Below, one piece after another: positions 1 through 8,327 of a DNA stretch of 64,000 nucleotides. The notes below the pieces were generated by a model. It saw nothing but the letters and a program-made list of their open reading frames with translations. It searched no databases and was not told where the DNA came from. A program made the position numbers and the translations under genes. The DNA is taken from the NCBI GenBank assembly GCA_017620025.1, contig JAFZRF010000003.1:62001-126000 (forward strand), given 5' to 3'. Each line of letters opens with the position of its first letter. Position 1 is the first letter of the stretch. Origin of the DNA: Ruminococcus sp. (lineage in GTDB: Bacteria > Bacillota > Clostridia > Oscillospirales > Ruminococcaceae).

Positions 1-1599
1 TGCAAGCTTTTCGGCTGCCTCCGGACCGGTATCAGAGTCGTAGCGGTATTCGGCCATGCCGTATGCGAGCTGGAGCTTTATAGGCGGATCTTCTCTTTCG
101 TTGTATTCGTTCTGAAGCTCGATACAGCGCTCTATGCACTTCTCGTAATCCTCATCGCAGTTCCTGCCGTCGAGGATAACAAAGAACTCGTCTCCGCCTA
201 CACGGAAGCACTCACCGTATTCACCGAAGCTGTCACGGATGACGGTTGCTGCGGCGATGATATGCCTGTCGCCCTCCGCATGGCCGAAGGTATCGTTTAC
301 CTTTTTCAGCCTGTTCACATCGAAATGAACGAAGAGACATTTACCCTTGCGGCGCTTCATGATCAGCTGTTCGTACTCGTTGAAGCCGGTACGGTTCTTG
401 ATGCCGGTGAGGGAATCCTCAGTTGCAAGACGGTGCATGATCTCTGCCTGTGTGCTCTTGACCTTGATTTCGACAAGCCGTTTCAGTTCAAAGAAGAGAA
501 GTATGATAACGAAGGCAGAAAGGCCTATTCTTGATATCTTGGTAGTGTCATCCGATCTGCCGGAATAGAATCTCACCATATCGACAAGGCCGGTAACTAC
601 AACAAGCACTACCGACGGGAGAAGATACCTCTTCTGCTCTGATGTGAGCACCTTATGGCGCAGTGCAGTTATGATCATCCAGCAGATAAGGAATATTCCT
701 ATGATTATGATGACGTGGCTTAAATGTATAAGCTCACTGTAATCAGCATCACCGAGCAGGATCATTGAGAGCTGGTAGATCAGATCAATGATGCAGCAGG
801 CTATGTAGGTATATACTACAGTTTTCCTTCTGGTGCGTGTCATGGTGGCGACAAAGGAGACAACAGGTATCGGAAGTATCATCAGTATGATGTGATACAT
901 CGCACGTTCCGCTGCCGGATTGCCGGCGAGTATCTGTAGAAAGCCGGCCGGCGGGAATTCCCATATACTCAGCATCATGGAGATCGCACCGAGCGACATC
1001 GTCTCAACGAGTTCTTCTCTGTGGCGCTGCTGGATGAGACCGAGAATAAACAGTACAACACCGAAGAAGAAGGCTATAACGCATAAAAGGAATCTCGGTG
1101 CTCCGGTCTGTATGGTATCCCTGATATAGGCGCCTGCAAACTCAAGCCTCATGTTCTCCAATTCGGCAGCGCTGTGCTCGTCAAGCGAGGTGTACCTGAG
1201 AGTTAAGGTGCGCCCGTGGTTTTCTCCGGGTATCGGGATACAGTGGAGAAAAGTACCGTAGCTGCTGCCGTAGTATCCGGAAAGGTGGGGCTCGAAATCG
1301 TATATCAGTTCATTGTCGAGATAAATCCTGAATGATACATTCCGGCTCATAAAGCAGAGGCTCCTTGAGCGGTTAGCGTAGCCGTCGAAGTAAGCAGCGA
1401 TTATCGCTTCCCCGTCAGACCATCTGAGATCTGACAGATCTGCTGTCTCACCGTCGAAGTAATGCCAGGAACTGTCGAGCGGCATCGAGCCTTTGTATAC
1501 GCTGCCGTTGACATGGAGATCAAGCGAGAAGACAAGAACCAGCGTAATGATAAGAATGAAGCCCGAAAGCATATTGATAGCTGCAAGAGTTCTTTTCAT
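1..1599 (-). CDS. Membrane-bound GGDEF diguanylate cyclase (3' end outside window)
   Basis: The gene reads leftward off the window; 533 codons are visible from the ATG at 1597-1599, which follows an AGGAGAG ribosome site. Residues ~8-26 form a first membrane segment. Residues ~30-165 look like an extracytoplasmic sensor. About six to seven hydrophobic helices follow to ~residue 360, then a GGDEF domain. The GGDEF signature is intact at residues 468-472, and the upstream DVNRLKKVNDTFGHAEGD block is canonical, so it probably makes cyclic di-GMP from GTP. I see no RxxD inhibitory site just before GGDEF, which suggests no product inhibition. The architecture resembles 7TM-type sensor cyclases. 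The signal sensed is unknown. Confidence 0.9.
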   Translation of the reverse strand, partial: MKRTLAAINMLSGFILIITLVLVFSLDLHVNGSVYKGSMPLDSSWHYFDGETADLSDLRWSDGEAIIAAYFDGYANRSRSLCFMSRNVSFRIYLDNELIYDFEPHLSGYYGSSYGTFLHCIPIPGENHGRTLTLRYTSLDEHSAAELENMRLEFAGAYIRDTIQTGAPRFLLCVIAFFFGVVLFILGLIQQRHREELVETMSLGAISMMLSIWEFPPAGFLQILAGNPAAERAMYHIILMILPIPVVSFVATMTRTRRKTVVYTYIACCIIDLIYQLSMILLGDADYSELIHLSHVIIIIGIFLICWMIITALRHKVLTSEQKRYLLPSVVLVVVTGLVDMVRFYSGRSDDTTKISRIGLSAFVIILLFFELKRLVEIKVKSTQAEIMHRLATEDSLTGIKNRTGFNEYEQLIMKRRKGKCLFVHFDVNRLKKVNDTFGHAEGDRHIIAAATVIRDSFGEYGECFRVGGDEFFVILDGRNCDEDYEKCIERCIELQNEYNEREDPPIKLQLAYGMAEYRYDSDTGPEAAEKLA

Positions 1600-1792
1600 A
1601 CCGCTCTCTCCTTTCTGCCTGATATATTTATATTATAACATAATTGTTGACATTTGTAAATAAAAATCGGCAAAATTTATAGTTTAATACGGACCGTTAT
1701 GAAAAATCGGTTTTTCCCGCAGACATATATCCTGTACTCGACCGTGGTTTTTTGTGCAAATCGCAGTAAATAGGCGCACAGCCGCATAATAG

Positions 1793-1821
1793 TTGAAAAA
1801 ACAGGAAGAATATGGTATAAT
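1793..1821 (+). promoter_or_regulatory. SigA promoter of the FHA-ftsW-pbp operon
   Basis: TTGAAA at 1793-1798, a 17-nt spacer and TATAAT at 1816-1821, with an extended TG just before the -10 box. It lies ~155 nt before the FHA start, so the leader is long. No gene is visible in the rest of the 381-nt gap 1600-1980; an open frame on the minus strand there has no ribosome site. Confidence 0.75.
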
Positions 1822-1874
1822 GAATAAAATAGCATTCATTATAATTGATTTAAAAGCCCTTGCAGATGCGCAGG

Positions 1875-1891
1875 GCGTCCCCTGATAAAGC
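1875..1891. repeat. Short match to the end of the hairpin-mosaic repeat
   Basis: The 16-nt string GGCGTCCCCTGATAAA here is identical to the right end of the repeat at 25920-26096. The rest of that repeat is absent, so this may be a relic of an excised or decayed copy inside the leader of the FHA operon. A 16-nt match could still be chance. Confidence 0.35.
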
Positions 1892-1980
1892 AGCTGGTGG
1901 ATAAAAGGCTGCTTGTTCTCAAAGAACTTTGTACAATTCATAGAGAAATACTTATGGAAGAAAAATGAAAGGAGTCTGTG

Positions 1981-2403
1981 ATGGAGTATTATTCACCGCT
2001 CATGCTCTGTGTCATAACAGTGGCGGCACTCGATATATGTGCGCTTGTTCTTATCATATGTGCATACCGTGAGAAGAGCTCCGGCAAAAAGCGCTGGGAT
2101 AAGATAACCTCCTCGATGGAGCTTGTCGAGCAGGGGTATACCTATCAGCTCGGCTGTGACGAGATACTTATAGGCCGTCATGCCTCGGCAGACATACGCC
2201 TTTCTGATATGTCGGTATCACGCTATCACGCCATGCTGACAGTAGCTGACGGGGTATGGACGGTTTCCGACCTCGGATCCAAGTCCGGAGTGTATGTCAA
2301 CGGAGTGCGTATCAAGAAGAAGGCGCTCCATGAGAATGATACGATAACCATCGGAAGCCGTCAGCTCGTTCTGAGAAAGAGGAGGAACGCAAGGGATGAG
2401 TAA
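1981..2403 (+). CDS. FHA-domain protein with N-terminal membrane anchor
   Basis: 140 residues. Residues ~7-28 form one membrane helix. Residues ~62-132 form a forkhead-associated domain with the expected GR at 65-66, SRYH at 80-83 and NG at 107-108, which bind phosphothreonine peptides. The ATG at 1981 is preferred over a GTG at 1978 because AAGGAG lies 6 nt upstream of it. The stop overlaps the ATG of the FtsW/RodA gene, so the two are translationally coupled. FHA-RodA-PbpA clusters are known in actinobacteria, where FHA links Ser/Thr kinase signalling to wall synthesis. No kinase gene is in view here. Confidence 0.9.
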   Translation: MEYYSPLMLCVITVAALDICALVLIICAYREKSSGKKRWDKITSSMELVEQGYTYQLGCDEILIGRHASADIRLSDMSVSRYHAMLTVADGVWTVSDLGSKSGVYVNGVRIKKKALHENDTITIGSRQLVLRKRRNARDE

Positions 2404-3769
2404 TCCGTTTTCTTATATATTCTCGTGCCTCTTTGTGCTCCTTGCTCATGGCACGATGCTGTTCAATGTGTACTTCAACGGCAGCTATACGGACGAGCAT
2501 CAGGTCTTTATAATTGCCGCTGCGGTAATTGGCCTTGATATAGCCTATTTCTTCCTGATGCTCTTTTTCCGTCAGCATACCTACAACGTAGACTTCATGC
2601 TGATACTCATACTCAACATGAGTAATATATTCCAGTCCTGTTTCGGTGCGGTCGAATTCGACTACAGACACTATATCACTTCGATTGCCGCTCTTGTTGC
2701 CAGCCGTGTCGGGTATCACGTATGCCGCAACCACAAATGGATACAGAAGCAGAAGATATTCATATGGATAGGCATAGCGATCCTCGGCGCAGTGATATTC
2801 GCCTTTACCGGCAGCCGGAGCATCTGGATAACCTTTGAGAAGTTCAGCATACAGCCCTCGGAGTTCATGAAGATACTTCTCGTGCTTGCCTGTGCGACCT
2901 CGATAAGCGAGCAGCAGAACAAGCACAATGTCCTCGGCTTCAGCATAGTGTGGGAGAACGTGATACTCTTCTTCATAGCGGCTGGGATATGCCTGCTGCA
3001 GTGGTGGTGCCGTGACCTCGGAAGCATACCTACCTTCATGGCGATTTATGCAGCGGGATTTCTCCTGCGTATCTGCTACCCGAAGGCCAAGTTCTCACGA
3101 AAGACTCTGTTTATAGCTGCCGGAGCAGTGCTCCTTGCAGGCGTTATCGCCCTGCACTTCGCGCCGGATTATGTACGTGCCCGTGTATTCGTGAATATAT
3201 GGGACGATACAGAGGGCGACGGCTTCCAGCAGTCCCGTGCGCTTATCGCTATAGCGGAGGGCGGCTGGTTCGGAAAGGGTCCCGGCAAGGGCGCCCTCAG
3301 CAGTGTATTCGCCCACGACAGCGATATCGTATTCGCATCTGTATGTGAGGAGTGGGGACTTCTCTTCGCTCTGATGAGCGTGCTGATGATACTGATACTC
3401 CTCTCCGCACCGCTCTTCAACCCGCCCCGTTCATACTTCCACGGCACTATGGCGGCGGGAGTATGTGCTGCCTTTACGGCACAGATGGCACTCAACATCT
3501 TCGGCTCCTGCAACCTGATACCGTTTACCGGAGTTACCATACCCTTCATCTCTACCGGAGGAAGCTCCATGGCAGCAAGCGGTTTCATGGCGGGTATGCT
3601 CATAGCGGCGCAGTCGCCGGAGTTCCACAAGCCCGGCAAAAAGAAGACGACAAAGAGCAAGCCAAAGAGTAAACCAAAGAGCAAGGCATCAGGCGGCTCA
3701 CGGAGCAGCAGCGGTTCACGAAGCACTAAGAAGAAAGCTGCTTCTTCCGGAAGGAGGGCTGCCGTATGA
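2396..3769 (+). CDS. FtsW/RodA/SpoVE-family peptidoglycan glycosyltransferase
   Basis: 457 residues with about ten membrane helices. SEDS-family hallmarks are visible: GKGPGKG followed by a conserved SDIVFASVCEEWG block, and near the end GVTIPFISTGGSS. The family polymerises lipid II into glycan strands together with a class B PBP, and such a PBP is the next gene (4-nt overlap). The last ~46 residues (412-457) are an unusual cytoplasmic tail very rich in Lys, Ser, Arg and Gly, which the family normally lacks. FtsW, RodA and SpoVE cannot be told apart from sequence alone; the FHA-SEDS-PBP context favours a RodA-like pair. Confidence 0.92.
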   Translation: MSNPFSYIFSCLFVLLAHGTMLFNVYFNGSYTDEHQVFIIAAAVIGLDIAYFFLMLFFRQHTYNVDFMLILILNMSNIFQSCFGAVEFDYRHYITSIAALVASRVGYHVCRNHKWIQKQKIFIWIGIAILGAVIFAFTGSRSIWITFEKFSIQPSEFMKILLVLACATSISEQQNKHNVLGFSIVWENVILFFIAAGICLLQWWCRDLGSIPTFMAIYAAGFLLRICYPKAKFSRKTLFIAAGAVLLAGVIALHFAPDYVRARVFVNIWDDTEGDGFQQSRALIAIAEGGWFGKGPGKGALSSVFAHDSDIVFASVCEEWGLLFALMSVLMILILLSAPLFNPPRSYFHGTMAAGVCAAFTAQMALNIFGSCNLIPFTGVTIPFISTGGSSMAASGFMAGMLIAAQSPEFHKPGKKKTTKSKPKSKPKSKASGGSRSSSGSRSTKKKAASSGRRAAV

Positions 3770-5118
3770 AGAGCATAAGACGCTGCCAGAGGATAATAAC
3801 CCTGTTCATACTCGCATTCATTGCCGGAATGGGAGTCCTTGTATGGAAGATAAACAAGGAATCGCCGTTCTATATGATGCACTCGGACAACCATGAGCTC
3901 GGAATGGTCTACGACCGCACGGGCAGTGTGCTGTTCGACGGCCTCGGCAAGGGCAAGTATGAGGACAACTACTTCATCGATATCGGCAACCTTATCGGCG
4001 ACGACAAGGGCCAGATGGAGAATACCCTCGTTGCCCGCAATATAGACAAGCTCAACAACTATTCCTTCTCGGAGGGACTTATCCGTGAGGGTGGTCAGGC
4101 GGCTATATATACCACCCTTGACCACTACGCCAACCGTGCGGTATACAACGTCTTCGGCAACACTGAGGGCTGTGTATGCGCCTACAACTACAAGACCGGC
4201 GAGCTCCTCGTCTGTGTGAGCCTGCCTTCCATCGACGTTACCAAGGGCTATGACAACATCGCAGAGATGAAGCCCGGTACGCTGATATCAAAGACGATGT
4301 ACGGTACGGTTCCCGGCTCGACACAGAAGGTATCGACTGTCATATCCGCACTCGAGATAATGGGCAGGGACAAGCTTTTCTCAAAGAGCTATACCTGCAG
4401 CGGAAAGTATGTCAACAGCACCGGCAAGGAGATAGTCTGTCATACTGCCTGGGGACACGGAGTGCAGAATATACAGCAGGGAATAGAGAACAGCTGCAAT
4501 CCGTTCTTCGCACAGCTTATAGAGGATCCGGATCTTCCGCTGAACAAGGTCATTGAGAAGTACCGCAGGCTCGGATACGCAGTCAACGATGATGATATGA
4601 AGTATATCGACATCGACGGCATACAGTGCGAGAGGGCTTCGACCACACTTGTGGATTCCGGTGACTTCAATACCGAATGGGCGTGCATCGGACAGGGTGA
4701 GACACTTGTCAGCCCGATACAGCTGATGATGTGGCAGAGCGCCATAGCAAACGGCACAGGCAAGATGACCATGCCGCACCTCATCGACCACTGCACAGAT
4801 ACCTACGGCGATCTTACCACCTACGGCAAGACGACCTACAGCGAGCAGCTCTTTTCGGAGACTACAGCAGCCACGATGAAGGAGATGCTCATCACCAACG
4901 GCAACAATCACTACGGCGGCATCACCTCTGCTCCTCTTGCGATCAAGAGCGGTACGGCGCAGGTAAAGGACGGCGATGAGGAGAATTCTCTCCTTGTCGG
5001 ATTCGTTGATGACGAACGTCACCCGATAGCTTTCTGCGTGCTCATGGAGAACAAATACAGCACTGCCCTGACCGCAGAACAGATACTGAAGACCCTTCTT
5101 GACTCACTTTCTTCATGA
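3766..5118 (+). CDS. Class B penicillin-binding protein (PbpA-like transpeptidase)
   Basis: 450 residues. One N-terminal membrane helix (~10-27) anchors an extracytoplasmic enzyme. The three penicillin-binding motifs are all present: STQK at 185-188 (nucleophile Ser185), SCN at 243-245 and KSGTA at 394-398. It lacks the long dimerisation region of large PBP2 proteins and is close in size to PbpA of the actinobacterial FHA-RodA-PbpA cluster. It should cross-link glycan strands made by the SEDS protein encoded immediately upstream. Last gene of the operon. Confidence 0.93.
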   Translation: MKSIRRCQRIITLFILAFIAGMGVLVWKINKESPFYMMHSDNHELGMVYDRTGSVLFDGLGKGKYEDNYFIDIGNLIGDDKGQMENTLVARNIDKLNNYSFSEGLIREGGQAAIYTTLDHYANRAVYNVFGNTEGCVCAYNYKTGELLVCVSLPSIDVTKGYDNIAEMKPGTLISKTMYGTVPGSTQKVSTVISALEIMGRDKLFSKSYTCSGKYVNSTGKEIVCHTAWGHGVQNIQQGIENSCNPFFAQLIEDPDLPLNKVIEKYRRLGYAVNDDDMKYIDIDGIQCERASTTLVDSGDFNTEWACIGQGETLVSPIQLMMWQSAIANGTGKMTMPHLIDHCTDTYGDLTTYGKTTYSEQLFSETTAATMKEMLITNGNNHYGGITSAPLAIKSGTAQVKDGDEENSLLVGFVDDERHPIAFCVLMENKYSTALTAEQILKTLLDSLSS

Positions 5119-5182
5119 CTGTAACTTCTTACAAATTTAAAGTAAATAATTGTACAGTTCAAACAAAATTAACAAAAAACTA

Positions 5183-5211
5183 TTGTAAACTCCACAAAGT
5201 TATGGTATAAT
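5183..5211 (+). promoter_or_regulatory. SigA promoter of hpf
   Basis: TTGTAA at 5183-5188, 17-nt spacer, TATAAT at 5206-5211 preceded by TGG. It lies ~90 nt upstream of the hpf start and separates hpf from the PBP operon. Confidence 0.72.
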
Positions 5212-5301
5212 ATAAACATAAAGTAACAGGAAACTGGAGCTTTATAGCATTATACCTTGCATTCCGGCAGACGACGGGATGCAGCCGAAGGAGGACGAAA
5301 T

Positions 5302-5829
5302 ATGAATATAACCTTTACAGCAAAGAAGATGCAGATACCCCAGAACTTTACAGAATACGCAGAGCCGAGGATAGAGGCAAGGCTTGGAAAGTTCTTCGGC
5401 GAAGACGCAGCAGCAAAGGTCGTAATGGCGGAGGTAAAGAATCAGATCGTACTCGAGCTCACAGTTAAGTACAACAGCATGATCTACCGTTCCGAGCGCA
5501 GCGCAGAGGACAAGTATGTTGCTCTCGACGATGCGATAGACAAGATCATCAGAATGATCCGCAAGAACAAGACCAGAGTCGAAAAGAGACTGAAGGATAC
5601 AGCATTCAAGGAGGCGTTTGCAGAGCCTGTAGAAGAGGCTATAGATTACGAGATCATCAAGGACAAGAAGTTCAAGCTGAGACCCATGGACGTAGAGGAG
5701 GCTATCCTCCAGATGAACCTGCTCAGCCACGAGTTCTTCATGTTCCAGAATGCAGAGACAGGAGATATCAATGTTGTATACAAGCGTGACAACGGAGGAT
5801 ATGCTCTTCTCGAGCCTGACAACAGTTGA
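5302..5829 (+). CDS. hpf: Long-form ribosome hibernation promoting factor
   Basis: 175 residues. The N-terminal S30AE domain (~1-95) binds the small ribosomal subunit. The C-terminal domain (~118-175) carries the conserved block around LRPMDVEEAILQMNLLSHEF and NVVYKR that dimerises ribosomes into 100S particles in Bacillota. The ATG at 5302 is chosen because AAGGAGG lies just upstream; a longer open frame starts 45 nt earlier without a ribosome site. Monocistronic, with its own promoter and a hairpin after the stop. Confidence 0.95.
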   Translation: MNITFTAKKMQIPQNFTEYAEPRIEARLGKFFGEDAAAKVVMAEVKNQIVLELTVKYNSMIYRSERSAEDKYVALDDAIDKIIRMIRKNKTRVEKRLKDTAFKEAFAEPVEEAIDYEIIKDKKFKLRPMDVEEAILQMNLLSHEFFMFQNAETGDINVVYKRDNGGYALLEPDNS

Positions 5830-5839
5830 AACATATAAC

Positions 5840-5870
5840 GTATGCGGAGCTTATGCTCCGCATACTCTTT
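5840..5870 (+). terminator. Hairpin after hpf
   Basis: An 11-bp perfect stem (5840-5850 with 5855-5865), TTAT loop, then TCTTT. The T-run is short, so read-through into the phosphatase gene is possible. Confidence 0.6.
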
Positions 5871-5885
5871 ATCGGAGGACAGTCG

Positions 5886-6572
5886 ATGGACAGATACAGC
5901 AGCCTTCTGTCATCTACCGGCAATACCCGTGACCTCGGGGGATACCGGACTGAGGAAGGAATTACGGAATACAACAGGATATGGCGCAGCGACGTGACGC
6001 ACTCGCTTACGCCTGAGGATATCGCGTTTCTGCGTGAGAACGGTATGACTACAGTCATAGACCTCCGCACTGACGAGGAGGCTCAGCGGAAGAGTAATGC
6101 ACTTGCCGGCGCTGACGGCTTTGACTATCACCGCTTCCCGGTACCGGAGGGCAGTGAGCCGCCGGAGAGCTTTGAGGAGGTGCCGGATTCCTATATGCGT
6201 ATAGCCGGCGCTGTTAATATCTGCTCTGTCTTTCGTACCATAGCGCAGGCAGAGGGCGGCGTCATGATACAGTGCAACGCAGGCAAGGACAGAACGGGAA
6301 CGGTGTCCGCCATACTTCTTCTTGCCGCAGGAGTTGACAGGGATGATATCATAAGGGATTACACCCTTACCCGTGAATACATCGGCGATATGCTGGAGAA
6401 GTATCTCTCCGCTCATCCGGAGACGGACAGGCGTATAATACTTGCTGACAGACAGACCATGACAGGATTCCTCGACAGGTTTCTCAGTGAATACGGAGAC
6501 GTCCGCACCTACCTGAAAAGGACAGGGCTTACGGACGGGGAGACAGAGAAAATAATGAATAAGCTGCACTGA
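5886..6572 (+). CDS. Tyrosine/serine phosphatase, Y_phosphatase3 family
   Basis: 228 residues, cytoplasmic. The catalytic P-loop CNAGKDR (Cys130, Arg136) fits the CX5R signature of dual-specificity phosphatases. The N-terminal NTRDLGGY block at 13-20 is typical of this family (DUF1646/Y_phosphatase3, like mycobacterial PtpB). The ATG at 5886 has GGAGGA at 5874-5879; an in-frame ATG at 5826 would place the hpf terminator inside the gene and is rejected. Substrate unknown. Confidence 0.88.
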   Translation: MDRYSSLLSSTGNTRDLGGYRTEEGITEYNRIWRSDVTHSLTPEDIAFLRENGMTTVIDLRTDEEAQRKSNALAGADGFDYHRFPVPEGSEPPESFEEVPDSYMRIAGAVNICSVFRTIAQAEGGVMIQCNAGKDRTGTVSAILLLAAGVDRDDIIRDYTLTREYIGDMLEKYLSAHPETDRRIILADRQTMTGFLDRFLSEYGDVRTYLKRTGLTDGETEKIMNKLH

Positions 6573-6592
6573 CAGCGGAAAGGCTGATAAAA

Positions 6593-7261
6593 ATGGATCA
6601 GAACAAGAAAACGATAATCGAAAAGCGCATCAATAAAACAGGCGAGGCGCTGAAGAAGAACAACATGGAATTCTACTACGCACCGACGGCAGCAGATGTC
6701 TGTCAGACAGTGAAGAGCCTTATGAAGCCCGGCGATACCGTTACACACGGCGGTACTGTTACCCTCGGCGAATGTGGCTTGAAGGCGCTCCTTGAATCGG
6801 GCGACTACAACTATCTTGACCGCTCGAAGTGTGCTCCCGAAGAGGTGCCGGCGCTCTACAGGAAGGCTTTCACAGCTGATGTGTACATAACAAGTGCCAA
6901 TGCCATAACAGAGGACGGCGTGCTTTACAACGTTGACGGCAACAGCAACCGTATAGCTGCCATAGCATTCGGACCGGAGTCGGTAATAGTGATCGCAGGC
7001 TATAACAAGATAGTCAGGGATCTTGCAGAGGCAGAGCTGCGTGTCAAGACAGAGGCCGCACCGCCGAACTGTGTAAGGCTTGATACCGGTACGCCCTGTT
7101 CCGTGACAGGGGAGTGCGTATCCCTTTCAAAGACCGGCAGACAGATGACAGACGGCTGTGCCTGCGAGAAGCGTATCTGCTGCAATTACCTTGTTTCTGC
7201 ATATCAGAGACACAAGGGCAGGATCAAGGTTATAATTGTAGGCGAGGAGCTTGGATATTGA
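6593..7261 (+). CDS. LUD (LutC/YkgG-like, DUF162) domain protein
   Basis: 222 residues, soluble. The fold is recognised from the DTVTHGGTVTLGECG segment and the ADVYITSANAITEDG / VDGNSNRIAA blocks, which are typical of stand-alone LUD-domain proteins in clostridia. A cysteine cluster near the end (CACEKRICC) is a feature of this subgroup. LutC is part of the lactate-oxidising LutABC complex, but LutA and LutB are not adjacent, so a role in lactate use is not supported here. It follows the phosphatase by 20 nt and is probably co-transcribed. Confidence 0.85.
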   Translation: MDQNKKTIIEKRINKTGEALKKNNMEFYYAPTAADVCQTVKSLMKPGDTVTHGGTVTLGECGLKALLESGDYNYLDRSKCAPEEVPALYRKAFTADVYITSANAITEDGVLYNVDGNSNRIAAIAFGPESVIVIAGYNKIVRDLAEAELRVKTEAAPPNCVRLDTGTPCSVTGECVSLSKTGRQMTDGCACEKRICCNYLVSAYQRHKGRIKVIIVGEELGY

Positions 7262-7269
7262 TATGAAAA

Positions 7270-7306
7270 GAGCCGGTGCGTATTTTGCACCGGCTCTCGT
7301 TTTTTC
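7270..7306 (+). terminator. Rho-independent terminator after LUD gene
   Basis: A 10-bp GC-rich stem (7270-7279 with 7287-7296), 7-nt loop, then CGTTTTTTC. Strong. Confidence 0.88.
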
Positions 7307-7327
7307 AGAAATTCTTTATCATAGGAT

Positions 7328-7561
7328 TGGGATTCTAAAGGGGCTGCGCCCCTTTAGCGGAGTCCAGAGGCAGAGCCTCTGGCAGGGTGACTCCCCACAG
7401 TGTGGGGAGATGTCAGCGAAGCTGACAGAGGGGACGGACCGGTTAGGTCGGGACAGAGTCCCGCATTTATCCGCAGGGCGCTTCGCAAGGGGTGAATTCC
7501 AAAACAGTCCGGGGGACTGTTTTGGAAGAGGGGTCGCCTTGCAAGTGAAGGCGTCCCCTGA
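7328..7561. repeat. Hairpin-mosaic intergenic repeat, copy A
   Basis: A chain of perfect inverted repeats, most with 3-nt loops: 7335-7357, 7364-7382 (8-bp stem, AGA loop), 7391-7409 (8 bp), 7411-7427 (7 bp), 7450-7462 (5 bp), 7497-7527 (14 bp, GGG loop), and a long stem ending near 7559. The left end reads TGGGATTCTAAAGG. The same order of modules is found at 25920-26096 and a related chain at 39891-40095. The open frames crossing it arise from the palindromes and are not genes. It sits between convergent transcription units. Function unknown; it resembles REP/MITE-type mobile palindromes. Confidence 0.85.
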
Positions 7562-7589
7562 CATACCGTTATTCTGCGGCGGTGCGGTG

Positions 7590-7814
7590 CTATTTCAGAT
7601 TCCTGAGCTCCTTCATCAGCTCAAGATCCTCTGCGTTTATCTTCATGTTGGTGCGGAGCGTTTTGCCTTCTGAGGTAGTCAGAGTGACCTCGATGATACT
7701 GCCCTCGTCACAGGCGCCGGCAGCTGCTCTTACGAACTGCAAGAGCTTGGGGTGGTTCTCCTTGAAGTTGTGTAGGTGCGGGCGGAGCTTTAAAAGATCC
7801 ATGGGGTTCATCAT
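7590..7814 (-). CDS. Small conserved hypothetical protein at the end of the apbE operon
   Basis: 74 residues, soluble, no membrane segment. The N-terminus MMNPMDLLKLRPHLHNF is basic and helical, and the rest contains two short beta-rich stretches. The ATG overlaps the stop of the Gx gene (ATGA), so it is translationally coupled to the flavin operon. I do not recognise a domain. The coupling suggests a role tied to the membrane proteins upstream, but this is inference only. Confidence 0.7.
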   Translation of the reverse strand: MMNPMDLLKLRPHLHNFKENHPKLLQFVRAAAGACDEGSIIEVTLTTSEGKTLRTNMKINAEDLELMKELRNLK

Positions 7815-8326
7815 TTCTTATCAGCCTTTCTTTTATTTCCCGGTGTAAGGCGGTCAACAACGTGCTGAGCGCACAGTCCGGTGAAGAGACCGGCAATGCA
7901 GCCGGCTATTATCAGTTTAGGGTACCACATAAGCGGCGTGAGTGAGCGCATCTGAGCTACCGCAACGGCCATCTGTCCGGTGTTGTGGAGCATAGCGCCG
8001 ATGATGCTGCAAAGCCACATGAAACGCTGCGGTATGACCTTACGGAGCAGCAGCATTCCCGCAAGGCACAGCATAGCGCCTGCGAGGGAGTAAAGTATGG
8101 CGCTGAAGTTCGAGCTGAACAATGCGCCGAGAAGTACACGGGAGAGCACCATGAGAAATGTCTCACGGGCGCTGAACCTGTATACCGCATATACGGTGAA
8201 TATATTCGCAAGCCCGAGCTTTACTCCCGGTACGGAGGAAAGGTCGGGCAGCCGCAGCTCAACGATGAATACGACGAGCGCAGCGGCAGTCAGCAGAGAG
8301 AGTTCTGCAAGTCTTTTCGTCTTCAT
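7811..8326 (-). CDS. Gx-family membrane protein (Hpre_diP_synt_I / HepI-like)
   Basis: 171 residues with about five membrane helices. The N-terminus with LPDLSSVPGVKLGLANIFTV is the signature of the family annotated as heptaprenyl diphosphate synthase component I or Gx transporter; the fold is ECF-transporter S-component-like rather than enzymatic. It is preceded by GGAGG and starts 1 nt after the NusG-II stop. Its neighbours (apbE and NusG domain II) mark the common extracytoplasmic flavin-transfer operon, so a membrane partner in flavin or quinone-linked electron transfer is likely. Confidence 0.85.
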   Translation of the reverse strand: MKTKRLAELSLLTAAALVVFIVELRLPDLSSVPGVKLGLANIFTVYAVYRFSARETFLMVLSRVLLGALFSSNFSAILYSLAGAMLCLAGMLLLRKVIPQRFMWLCSIIGAMLHNTGQMAVAVAQMRSLTPLMWYPKLIIAGCIAGLFTGLCAQHVVDRLTPGNKRKADKK

Positions 8327-8327
8327 A

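Noticed and set aside
1684..1941. Minus-strand open frame of 85 codons between the cyclase and the FHA gene
   Set aside because: No ribosome site, unlike protein composition, and it overlaps the promoter and leader of the FHA operon.
7251..7673. Open frame of 140 codons across repeat copy A (and the similar frames at 25829-26260 and 39863-40187)
   Set aside because: They are made by the GC-rich palindromes, lack ribosome sites and are not the same frame between copies.
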